Assembly (NCBI GenBank): GCA_948146395.1
Contig: OX411552.1
Location: forward strand, 1,412,001-1,476,000
Reading direction: 5' to 3'
Length of the DNA: 64,000 nucleotides
Origin: Fragum whitleyi
Lineage: Eukaryota; Mollusca; Bivalvia; Cardiida; Cardiidae
Of this stretch, positions 42,801-55,534 are shown one piece after another. Position numbers and translations under genes: made by a program. The notes below the pieces were generated by a model, which saw only the letters and a program-made list of their open reading frames with translations, did not search any database and was not told where the DNA came from. Position 1 is the first letter of the stretch; every line of letters starts with the position of its first letter.

Positions 42801-45800
42801 AGTAGCTAGTTCATTTTTCAGTGAGAAGGTAATACTTGTTATTTGTTCCCATGGTATACTTATATTAAGGGATATTCTTTATTTCATGTCTTCAATCAGT
42901 TGCTAATATTAGCCGATAAAACCTAACTTATAGAAGTATCAAGTTGTCATGCAAAAATGTCTAAGATATCCAAAGATAGATATCTGACACAAGTTGAGAA
43001 AAGTTAACAAGAATTACATTTCTTTTGTTAAGAAATGAGTTAGTTATAAAAAGCTTTGACCAGTCTGCCTAAACATATGGCATAATGATACTCGGATCCA
43101 ATTTTCTTTTCATGGAGGGCCCCAGCTAAAATGTAATTCTTAAAATATTTCACTCAAGGGTGAGCAAAACATCATAACCACAACACATTTTGTAAGCCCA
43201 CTGACTAAACGAATCTTTAACTATTCAAATTTTCATACTTGATATCAATGTAAATACCAACCTTCCAGGGGTGGGCTAGATGGGGTCCAGACCCTTGGTC
43301 CTCACCCCTGGATCCCTGCATGACAGTTTTATTGGGACAAATATTTTACATACTTCATATTTGCATGATGTATCAAACTTGCTACTATGTATTTTTTTGC
43401 AAAATTGTGTAAATTTTGCTTTATTGAGCAAATAAATCAATGGTCAAAAGGGAATTGTTTAAAATGACTTTAGTCTGAGACAGGGCTCCAAATAAGAACA
43501 GTGACAACAATCTAAATCTGTTTTTTTTTAACCAAACCTTAAGTTGTAGGTACTCAGTGGAATTTTCTTGATTATACAATGTCAATGAGTACCCACAACA
43601 TACAATTTGATTGACAGATAATGGATTTTTTTGTATTGAAAGCAAAACCACTCCCTCTTTTTTTAGCTCTTCAGGGCGATCTCTAAACTGTAAGGCCTGA
43701 TCGTATAAGAAAGGTTTTGTCGTCTGCTCAACTCCTTAAAGGGCTAACCCAGAGATGACGTCAGCTCATTACTTATGAATATCAGAACGAGGCTTTTACT
43801 TATGAACCACACAGTCATAAAATTTAGGGTCCACGGAAATTTTATTATTTAATTATATACGATTTGTTTATCAATTTTAAATAGTGACTTGTACGGGATT
43901 TTACATAGCAAATACGTTTTGGAGAAGTTTCTTTCTACATTTGGTAAGTAATTCTTTCTCTATCGGTATTTTTCTGAGAGGGTACCAGCCACGCCCTAGG
44001 GGCCACTCACTTATGGCGGAGAGGCCGAGTTTCGTTGGGGGTTGCAGAACCAACGATCGTTCTTTCTATATTCCCGTTGTCAGAGGACATCGGAGGAATT
44101 TCTATCGAAACTGAAAACGCTATCAGAGGATGGCGGTGAAACCAGCCTGAATGGCACTTTTGATCAACACGCTATCAGAGGATGGCGTCGAAGACAAATA
44201 TTTGGTTTGGTCTTAATGTTTCATAGTTCCCGTTGTCAGAGGACGACGGAGAATATTTACGCTATCAACGATGGCGGTGAAACGACCTTGCTTAGTGAGT
44301 GGCCCATAGATCTACTTATTTATAAACGTTATCAGAGGGTAACGGCGAAACCGACTCGAAGACAACTTTCGTCTGAAATTTTCATGGTTCCACTTTGCGT
44401 CGCAGCGAACCGTGCCTAATTGTTTCTGTTTCCTGTTCCCTTCGGAACAATCGGATATCAGTTATATCGACTAGGTTGACATTCTATGCCGGCATATATT
44501 CTCCGTTTAAGTTTTTATCATAAAACAACTGGTTTTTAAGTCAATTTTGACAATTTTCTTTTCTCCTCTTTGTTTTAGGAGAATGGCAAACAAAGAAAGC
44601 GGCCAGGCTAATTTGGCAGAAGGCCAGGGCGGAAGTACGCTTACTGTCGCGCATGCGCACGCAGCCGACGAAAGAGAAAGTAGATTCAACGCTTTCATGA
44701 AAAGGGGAGAAGAGATCCTGGACACGTTTACGCAGTCCATAAGGGGATTTGAGGCACAAACGATACAAATTAAAAGGTTAGCCCAAGAGGTAAATACTTT
44801 AAAAGGCCTTCCGTCGCGAAAGAGAACGGAAATCGAGGACGAGGAGGGACCGACCGTCAAACGAAAGCGAGTGGAAACGGTCACTTCTGGATCAGAATAC
44901 GCGGATTCGGGGGATGATATCGACCAAATAATGAGCCCCTCCGAGACAGACCCCTCTTTTGATAATTTTTCTGACCCATGCATCGAGGACCTAAGTCAAT
45001 TCGTCGTTCAGGAGGAGAAACTTGGCGACGATGTCAAACCAGAAGTGGCCCGAGTCTTAAACACGAGCCTAAGAAGTGCAGCAGACAGCACAAAATTGAA
45101 GTCTCTCCTTGAAATTCACAAGAGGCCAGGGAACATCCCTAATTTACAGGTTCCACGTGTTGATAAGTTGTTATGGGAACAACTGAATCTCCCTACCAAA
45201 CAACAGGATGTTGTTGTGCAGAAGTCCATTTCCATGATTAGCCAGGCTCTTGTACCACTAATTAAAGCAATGGACCATGTATCTGGAAATAAATCGCCAG
45301 ATTTAGCAGTACTGAAGACAGCAATTGGAGATGGTGTCAAAATGATGTGTGACAACATCCACAAATTGAACCTTTCTCGGAGAGAAGCCATAAAAAAGGA
45401 GCTGGTCCCCAAATTCAAAACTCTCTGCTCCCAGGACCAGGAGATTTCCGCTACTGGCTTGTTTGGGGACAACCTTATTGAGCAGGCTAAAACGATGGAG
45501 TCCTCAAAATTCATCAAAATGACAGACAAAGGTAACCAGAAGCCTTTTTTATCGAAACGAGGGGGGGCAGCCCAGACAACCGAGGTGAAACAACAACACC
45601 GACGCCCCTCCTACCACAACCTGACATCAGCAAGACCAACAACTTACCTGAACAAATTCAAAAGATCAGGACAGCATTTCAGGAATACCGGGAAGGACAA
45701 CAAGGGGAAACAATTTCCAAAACGATACTAGACACCAATCTTGTGAGTATCGGAACAAAACATATTCAACTTCAAAACACAAAATTTAATTTTAAGGCGG

Positions 45801-48800
45801 GAAAAACTAAAAATTATCTTGAAAATTGGCAAACTTTAACATCGGATCATTGGATTTTGGACACAATTAAGGGTTATAGGGTAGAAATTGACACTGCTCC
45901 TATTCAATATTTTATTCCAAAACCCTTGTCTTTTAGTCAACAAGAACACCGTCAAATTCAACAGGAAATTAACAGGTTTTTACATTGTGGCATTATAGAG
46001 GAAGTTGATGCAGCACCTTTGCCAGGAGAATTTCTCTCCAACATTTTTATTCGACCGAAAAAAGATGGTAACATCAGGGTGATTTTAAATTTAAAGAAAT
46101 TTAATGAATATCTAGATCCCATTCATTTTAAAATGGAAACTCTTCAATTTGCTGTTCGATCAATGCGGAAAAATTGTTATTTTGGTTCTGTTGACCTTTC
46201 CGAAAGTTACTACTCAATACCAATTACCAAAGAGGATAGGAAGTTTGTAAGATTTCTATTTGATAACAAAAAATATCAATTTACGTGCCTCGTGATGGGG
46301 ATGGGAACCAGCCCAAGGGTCTTCACCAAGGTCCTGAAACCCATCTTTGCTACGCTCCGACAAAAGGTGCACATAAGCACAGCCTATATAGATGACTCGT
46401 GTCTTCAGGGCCAAACGTACAAAGAGTGTGAAAACAATATTATCGATACTGTGGAACTCATGGACAGACTAGGACTCACAATTAACATTGAAAAATCTGT
46501 GCTCACGCCTTGCCAACAAATCATATTTGTTGGGTTTCTTCTTTGTTCTGTCACAATGACAATTCGGCCTACCCGCGAAAGAGTAATAAAAGTGAATAAA
46601 CTCTGTACAGCAGTACATTCGTGTAAATTCATTCCAATTCGGAAATTTGCTCAATTGATCGGGATGCTGGTTGCTTGTGAACCAGGGGTAAGATATGCTC
46701 CCCTCTATTACAAACCCTTGGAAAAAATTAAGGAACAGAATCTAAATTGGAAAAGAGGAAATTATGGAGCTTTCATGAGGATAACTGAGGAGACTAAGAC
46801 TCATATCGAGTGGTGGATCAAGTCGCTTGACACAGCCTTCCAATATGTTTGTGAAAGACATCCAGACATTTATATTACTTGTGACAGTAGCCTTAAAGGT
46901 TGGGGTGCTAGGTTCACTACAGGAGAAAAGTTCACCCAAGGAGTGTGGGATAGGGAAGAACAAAAGCTCCATATTAATATCTTAGAGCTTAAAGCTTGTA
47001 AGCTTGGGCTTATGGCCTTGGTCAGTGACAAAACCAATGTTCATGTACGTTTATTGACGGATAACACAACAACTTGTTCATACATCAATAAATTTGGAGG
47101 AAAAAAGGATGAACTAAATAAACTTGCACGGGACTTGTGGTTTTGGTGCATAGAACGGGACATTCATGTCAGTGCCGCACACATTCCTGGATGCATTAAC
47201 CTGGAAGCCGACACCCTCTCTAGGTCATTCAAGGATGATCTTGAATGGTCTTTAGATAAGAACACTTTTGAAACTATACAGCAGCTTTATCCTTGTATGG
47301 CTACAGATATGTTTGCTTCAAGACTTAATGCAAAGTTAGGGCGTTATGTGTCTTACTATCCCGATCACGAGGCACTGGCAGTAGATGCTTTTTCTATCAA
47401 ATGGGATGACGGGTTGTTATATATGTTCCCCCCTTTCAGTTTGATACCCAGAGTGCTACAAAAGACCCAACTAGACTTGGCGGAGGTAGTTCTTGTAGCT
47501 CCGGTTTGGAAAACCCAAACATGGTGGCCTGTGGTACTGAAGTTACTAACGCAGGATTGGCACCTTATACCCAGGGCAGCAGAAAGACTACACCTGCATC
47601 ACAAACCAAGGGCCAAACATCCAATCAAACATTTGAAGTTGGGTGTTTTTCGCATATCTGGCAAGCGCTTCGGGAACAAAACATTCAACAAGAATCATGT
47701 GACATTGTAATGGCCTCTTGGAGAAAGTCTACACAAAAAACTTATACTGTCTATTTGAATCAATGGTTAATTTTTGCTCAAAATAAACATATTAATCCAG
47801 TTTCACCTACGGCATCAAATATAATCACTTTTTTAACACAACTTTTCAAAAAAGGAATAGGATACAGTGCTATCAATACAGCACGTTCAGCAATAAATCA
47901 ATTTGTTCATATTTGTTCAGGAAAGGACTTTGGAGTAAACAAGCTAATCAATAAATTTATGAAAGGAATTTTCGAACTAAAACCAGCTTTACCTAAATAC
48001 ACTCACATTTGGGATGTTCAAAGTGTTTTAAAATTTATCACAACATTACCAACAGAATTGTCCTTAATAATGTTGTCAGAAAAACTGGCAGTCCTTTTTC
48101 TCCTACTTACAGCTCAACGTTGCCAAACCTTACATCTGATTCAGTTGGCAGATGTAAAAATAGACAGCAATTCAATGGTTGTTACATTAAATCACTTGTT
48201 AAAACAAAGCAAACCTGGTCGCCATCCAGGTCCCATGGTGCTTAAATCTTATGATAAAGACAAAAGATTATGTATTGTTACGGTTTTTAAAGAATACATT
48301 AGAAGGACAGAGCATCTTCGTGTTGATGAACAGTTACTGATAAGCACACAATCGCCTCATAAAGCTGTCTCTAAAACAACAGTGAGCAGATGGATCAGGT
48401 CTTTCCTACACCGTGCAGGTGTCCTGAAACATTATGCGCCTCATAGCATCCGCACGGCTGCAGCTAGCCATGCCAAATGCCGAGGTATTCCCATTGGGGA
48501 TTTGTTGCGCACAGCTGGATGGAGTAATGCATCCACTTTTGCCAAGTTTTATGACAAGAAAATTGAAGCTAATTCCACCTCTGTACAAACATGTATATTA
48601 GAATAGTATTTCTTATAATTAAATAATGAAACTCTATGTGATTGGGTTATCAATCTTTCGCTTGGCTCGAGAAATAATCTCTAAAGTCTCTGGGTTAGCC
48701 CTTTAAGGAGTTGAGCAGACGACAAAATTGTATGATTAAACTAGACTTACCGACAACGGAGGTGAGTTGATGTTTAATCTGGATTTTGTCGTCTGCCAAC

Positions 48801-51800
48801 TCTTGAAGGGCTAACACACCCTCCCGCCCAAGCCCAATTTAATTTCTCGGTGCAAGCTTCTTGGCAAACTCTTTAATGCTGATGTCAAATTTTTGCAACA
48901 ACCTATGGCAAAAAATTTGACATTATGGACTCTAAAGGCTGATATTCATAAGTAATGAGCTGACGTCATCTCTGTGTTAGCCCTTCAAGAGTTGGCAGAC
49001 GACAAAATCCAGATTAAACATCAACTCACCTCCGTTGTCGGTAAGTCTAGTTTAATCATACAATTTAGTTGTAACCTTGGGGTAAACCATTATATCCAGG
49101 GGTATGGAATTTCCATGCCTGACTTGTCAGACACAGGTTTCTCTACTGGCAGACAAGTACTTTTCTCTATGCAATTTGTCTGTGGGCAAGTCTATACAAG
49201 GACAAAGATCAGAATAATTCTTAACAGATCTAAGAGATTGACTATCATAATGGCAATATAAAAGGCTAGAAAACATTGATTTTAATGATGAAAATGCTGA
49301 AGTCCAACATTTTCTTCTTTAAAAAAGATGTTTTCTCATTAGTGATTGATTTTCTTTTTTGATGGCATGTTATTATTGACCGGGGACAAGTAGAAAATTA
49401 TCTTGTACTTGTCTGGGGACAAGTTGCAAATTCTGTATTTCCATATCCCTGATATCAATATGATTAATCCTGAGGTTACACTAAACTTTTGTAATGCAAT
49501 TAGACATACATGTCTTTTTACTACAGGTGTTTATAGGTAATGTAGAGCTGTGTAAACAGATCACTGATGATCAGATAAAGGTCCTGATCAGCCATCTAAA
49601 AGAGGACAGAACCAGACATTTGGTCAGTGATGTGTTTGACATCCTACAGGCCATTATATTGCCAGACAAGTTTGGTCCACCTGTATGCAGGAATCAGAAT
49701 CTTGTAATGAGGCACATGACAGAAATCAGATTTAAGATCTCACATGTGTTTGGGATGAGTGAACAACAGATGTAAGCATAAGATTTGTAGCCTTGTGTTA
49801 AACAAATTCATGAACATCTGCCCTGCGTTCAGGATGACAAATAGTGCAAACTGTTCACCAATTTTTCTCCACTTTGCATGCAAGTAAACATGCAAAGTGG
49901 GGAAAATTGCCAAACAGTTTGCGCAGTTTTGTCATCCCGAACACAGCGCAGATGCAGTTAAATCTTCTCTTGCTGTTCATGACTTTTTCCTACTGTACAC
50001 AAAGATCTGACATACAGTATAGACCAAGATCAGCTTGCACAGACATGCAGTCTGATCTTAGCATATACTGTGTGATTTCTATTTAATTATTGTGAGACAA
50101 TTTTGAGCCAGACTCGTTAGAGATACAAAAAAGGAAGACAACTTTATTCAAACAAACAAAATCAAATTTTAGCAGGATAAGGGGTTAATGGAAACATTGT
50201 GAGAAAAGAAGACATTGCTAGTAGTAAACAAACAAGCAGTTGATGGATTATTGACACGTTCACTAGCCAACAAGCACTTTTTATAGTCAAAAGACATAAA
50301 ACAAGAATCTGAGTCTCAACAATCTGCCTTGGGCTTCTGTTAAGCTCAAATTGGCGCCCACTGAGTAAAATAGATAATATTAAATGCTTTCTAGTCTAGA
50401 AGTCCTACAAGAAATATCATTACACTCTCACTTGATATTTCAGAGAAGCAGTAAAATTATGAGACCCATTATACTTGGCATAACATTACCTAGCAATTAC
50501 ATGCAAAATGATGCCCTTTAAGAAAATTTGTCCTTTATTTTTAGCTCACCTGAGCACATCGTGCTCAAGGTGAGCTTTTGTGATCATTGAATGTCCATCG
50601 TGTGTCGTGTGTCGTCTGTCGTCTGTCGTCCGTCGTCCGGCGTCAATAATCTTAGTGATTACACTCTAGAGGCCACAAATATTATACAATCCTTATGAAA
50701 CTTGGTCAGAATGTTGGCCAGGTCACAAGGATGAATCCTATTGAAAATGGTAAGGATCCATGCCATATCAAGGGAAGAGGGGCCTTAAGGACAATTTTCT
50801 TCTTAACACTCTAGAGGCCACGAATATGGCCCAATCTTCATGAAACTTGGTCAGAATGTTGGCCAGGTCACAAGGATGAACCCTATTGAAAATGGGAAGG
50901 ATCCATGCCATATCAAGGGAAAAGGGGCCTTAAAGACAATTTTCTTGTTTACACTCTCGAGGCCACAAATATGGCACAAACTTCTTGAAACTTGGTCAGA
51001 ATGTTGGCAAGGTCACAAGGATGAACCCTATTGAAAATAGGAAGGATCCATACCATATCAAGGGAAAAAATGCCTTTATGCCAATTTTCTTGCTTACACT
51101 CTAGAGGCCACAAATATGGCCCAATCTTCATGAAACTTGGTCAGAATAATTGCTAGGTCACAAGGATGAAACCTTTTGAAAATGGGAAGGATCCATGCCA
51201 TATCACAGGAAAAGGGACCTTAATGCCAATTTTCTTGTTTACACTCTTGAGGCCACAAATTGGTCTGAATCTTCATGAAACTTGGTCAGAATGTTGGCCA
51301 GGTCACAAGAATGAACCATATGGAATATTGGAAGGATCCATGCCATATCACAGTAAAAGGTACCTTAATGACAATTTTCTTGTTCACACTCTAGAGGCCA
51401 CAAATATGGCCGAATCTCCAAGGAACTTGATCAGATGTTGGCCAGGTCTCAAGGATGAACCCTTTTGAAAATGGGAAGGATACATGTCATATCATGGGAA
51501 AAGGGGCCTAACAACTTATGTTTACACTCTAGTCTGTAGAGGCCACAAATTTGGTTCAATAGTCATGAAACTAGGGCAGAATGTTGGCCAGGTCACATGA
51601 AACTGGTTTAGAAAGGGCTAGAATTATATGCAGGGATCATAGGAAAAGAATAATGTCTTTCTTTGAATAATCTAATGGTCATTTTATGATCTTCAAAGCA
51701 TTTAATTTTGCTAAGGGAGGACTCAAAGAGACAAAGGTGAATGATATAGGACCATCATGGTCCTCTTGTTTACATTTTGTCTCAATTCTGAATGCAGTGA

Positions 51801-54800
51801 AAAAGGGTGTATATTGGTATCATCTTCTCCATCTGTTTTTCCATCCATTTCTTAATAAAACCCTACAATAATTGACGTGTTTGCATGAAACTGCTCGAGA
51901 ATGTTCCTGATCAAGTGACCATGCCTTTATCATGCCATTTTCTGATATATTGCTGTATTGTGGAAAAAATAGACCTTCCTGTTAAATTCCTGTGGTGGCG
52001 CATAGTTGGACAAAGAAACCGGTACTCTTGTTGAATTATATAAAATGAATAATTATTTGTTTTTAGCTCCACTGGCTGAAGGCCAGCAACCTATTGTCAT
52101 GGTGAGGTGTCTGTTGTGCGTCCGTGTGTCCGTCCGTGCGTGTGTGCGTAAACTTTTCTTTAAACATCTTCTCCTCCTAAACCACGAGTGGATTTTGATG
52201 AAACTTGGCCAGAATGTTCCTTAAGTCACCTTCTTCTAAAGTTGTTCAAAAAATTTGGATTGACCCCCAAATATGGGCGTGGCAGGGTGGGGCTTATTTT
52301 GACCCCGAAATCTTTGAATGTCATCTTCTCCTGAACCACCAGGCCGTTTACAAAGAAACGTTACCAGAATGTTCCTTGGGTGACCCTCTTCTTAAGTTGT
52401 TCAAGAAATTTGAATTGACCCCCAAATATAGGCGTGACAGGGCAGGGCTTATTTTGACCCCAAAATCTTTGAACCTCTTCTTTTCCTGATCCATTAGGCC
52501 AATTTTAATGAAACTTTACTAGAATGTTCCTTGAGTGACCCTCTTCTTAAGTTTTTTTCAAAAATTTGGTTTGACCCTAAAATATGGGCATGGCAGGGCG
52601 GGGCTTATTTTGATCCCGAAATCTCTGAACGACATCTCCTCCTGATCATTGGGCCAATTTCAATGAAACTTTACCAGAATGCTCCTTTCGGTGACCCTCT
52701 TCTTAAGTTGTTCAAGAAATTTGGATTGACCCCCAAATATGGGCGTGACAGGGTGGGGCTTATTTTAACCCCAAATCTCTGAACGACAACTGCTCCTGAA
52801 CAATTGGGCCAATTTCAATGAAACTTTACCAGAATGTTCCTTGGCTGATCCTCTTCTTAAGTTGTTTAAGAAATTTGGATTGACCCCCAAATATGGGCAT
52901 GGCAGGGTGGGGACTATTTTGACCCCGAAATCTTTGAACTTCATCCTCTCCTGAACCATAGGGCTGATTTCAATGAAACTTTACCAGAATGTTCCTTGGG
53001 TGACCCTCTTCCAAAGTTGTTCAAGAAATTTGGATTGACCCCCAAATATGGGCGTGACAGGGCCAGGCTTTTTTTGACCCCGAAATTTTTGAATGACATC
53101 TCCTGAACCATTAGGCTGATTTCAATGAAACTTTACCAGAATGTTCCTTGGGTGACCCTCTTCTAAAGATGTTCAAGAAATTTGGATTGGATGAGATCCA
53201 CTGGATCAATAAAATTCAGGTGAGAGGTTTAGGGCCATTCTGTCCTCTTGTTTCAAAGTGATATCTAAATAGTTTTTTCCTTGTAATTATACATATTAGT
53301 TAAATAAGTTCATTCCTTCATAAGTCAGTTTCAACTTAGAAAAAGTCGGAATTCCTTCTGAATGCTGTACACTTTCATTATCTTCTATTTTCAATATCTC
53401 TCTTTCAAATCTTGAGATTTTTAAGCCATTGGAGCGATACAGGCCCTCTTGGGCCTCTTGTTCTTGTAGAATCTTTTATTATACCCCCCACAACTAAGTT
53501 ATGGGGGGGTATACTGGAATCAGGTTGTCCGTCCGTCTGTCTGTCCGTCCGCTGTAGACATAATTTTGTGTCCTCTTCTCCTCCCACAGTTTTGGACCAA
53601 TTTTGCTGAAATTTTATCAGGTTGCTTCCTATCATATGAAGTTGTGCACCTGCAATTTTTATCCTGATCCAGTCATTAGTTTTAGAGTTATGGCACTTTG
53701 AACTTTTCAAGGAGGAGGGGGGGGGGGAGTAGTCCAAATTTTGTGTCCTCTTCTCCTCCCTAAGATTTGGACCAATTTTGCTGAAATTTTATCAGGTTGT
53801 TTCCTATCATATGAAGTTGTGCACCTGCAATTTTCATCTGGATCCAGTCATGAGTTTTTGAGTTACGGCACTTTGAACTTTCAAGGAGGGGGGAGTAGTC
53901 GAAATTTTGTGTCCTCTTCTCCTCCCAAAGTTTTGGACCAATTTTGCTGAAATTTTATCAGGTTGTTTCCTATCATATGAAGTTGTGCACCTGCAATTTT
54001 CATTTGGATCCAGTCATGAGTTTTGGAGTAATGGCACTTTGAACTTTTTAAGGAGGGGGGGGGGGGGAGTAGTCAAAATTTAAAATAACTCAGTTACCAT
54101 AAGGGAGGTTACCAAATTTGGTAAGTAACATCATCTTGTTGTTATCATGTTGCAAAAAAATCATGTACTAAAAGCACTTATACTGGGACATAGCCCCGGC
54201 AAGGACAATGCCCTAGTGGGGGGTATGGGTCTGCTCTGCGACAGTTCTAGTTTAGCTTTAGTTATCTCCCAAATGAAAGATACTAGTATAAGGATCTCTC
54301 AACAAAACAAGCAATTATTATCTGTATAATTTCTGACAATAGTTATAGCCATTATTCTAGTACAGGTTTATCATTCAAATATTTATTTCAGGTTAAGTTT
54401 TATATCTGATCCAGATCCATCCAAGGTGACATATTTCTTATCTACAGTCAGTCTTTTTGCAGCATGTGCTCAGGTTAGTCAACTGTTTTGTAAGCTATAG
54501 AATAATTTTTTCATGATTTTTTAAAAAAAAATTCACAGGGTATACATATTATTGTATACCAATGATAACTTATGAAAGCCATTTGTTACGTGCAACATTA
54601 AAAAAAAAGCAGGAGTTCCACTAGTGTTTACTTTAAATTAAATTCGGTTTAAATGCCTTTTTTCTATCAAGTAGTCTCAAAATAACCTTACAAAAACTAT
54701 GAATTAAGGAGTATGAATATATTTTTTATTGCCAACCAGAATACTCCCTTTAGATGAACCTGAAAAGTAGATCCTTAATCATGTTCAAATAATAAAAACA

Positions 54801-55500
54801 GGTGTCATATGGGTAAGAAAACGTTTGATAGATGGAGAAGTGTCTTCAAACTTTGTAAAGCCTGTAAAGAGTGAATCAGAGTTCAAAATTCATTTGTTAT
54901 AGGATTGCCAAGAGGAAACAGGGTAGCACTGCAGTTATATTCAAAATGGAAGATTTTTGATGATAGCATTGACAGTTCCTGATTTATGAACAACTAGACT
55001 TGGGCCTTTTTAGCATGGCTGTTTTTGGAGAAAACCTGTGGTATTGCGGATCACCGTATTTGTACTTATGATCAAATTTGACAATTTATTCTATTACAGG
55101 ATGGTAGTGAGGAAAACAAGGCAGCACTCCAGTCAACTTTTGATGTCAGATTTTTGTTGTCAGTCCTGACAATATCTAGTTTGTCATATACCAGACTGAG
55201 ACCTTTCTTACGATGTTTGCCCTATGGTTATTGTGAGGGATATACTACGGATTGGTTTGTGACTGACATGTATTATGATCGGCGGGCATTTTGTTTTACC
55301 ATTGTCTGTCTGTCTGTCTGTCTGTCAATCTATCTGCAAAACTTAACAAAAAAACTTCCAATTACTTCAAGGATATTCAAGATACAATTTGATATGATTA
55401 TAGACCTCAATAAGGCGCATCTACAGATACCATAGGTCAATGTCAGGTGACAAGGTCAAGGTCATCTATCAAGGTCAAAACTTAAAAAAAATTTAGTTCC

Positions 55501-55534
<34 letters not shown>

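Larger units (their letters stand above)
43715..49066 (+). mobile_element. DIRS-type tyrosine-recombinase retrotransposon, apparently full length
   Basis: 5.35-kb element with the DIRS layout: left inverted terminal repeat, leader, gag-like ORF, RT/RNase H ORF, tyrosine recombinase ORF, internal complementary region (ICR, 48687-48818) and right inverted terminal repeat. The ICR is the reverse complement of the two outer ends joined head to tail (41/41 and 91/91 bases by eye), while the two terminal repeats differ from each other. That is the DIRS replication signature. Both edges sit at TTT with no evident target-site duplication, as expected for recombinase integration. No internal stop in any ORF. 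Lies in sense orientation in the IP3R-like gene intron. Absence of an LTR, integrase or protease separates it from Ty3/Gypsy and Copia elements. Confidence 0.93.

Noticed and set aside
44042..44419. 125-codon ORF in the DIRS leader
   Set aside because: Built from the short repeated 'cagagga' motifs, no domain, and inside a likely leader intron.
44507..44983. 158-codon minus-strand ORF
   Set aside because: Antisense shadow of the gag-like ORF.
45116..45529. 137-codon minus-strand ORF
   Set aside because: Antisense shadow of the gag-like ORF.
50840..51468. Chain of 60-100 codon ORFs with repeated peptides
   Set aside because: The repeated peptides follow the 145-bp repeat unit; no start context or conservation argues for coding.
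50544..51539. CRISPR-like array of regularly spaced repeats
   Set aside because: Units are contiguous 145-bp tandem repeats without unique spacers, in an animal genome.
52205..52782. Two ORFs with repeated 'YGRDRAGLILTP'-like peptides
   Set aside because: Translation of family-A tandem units, not a repeat protein.
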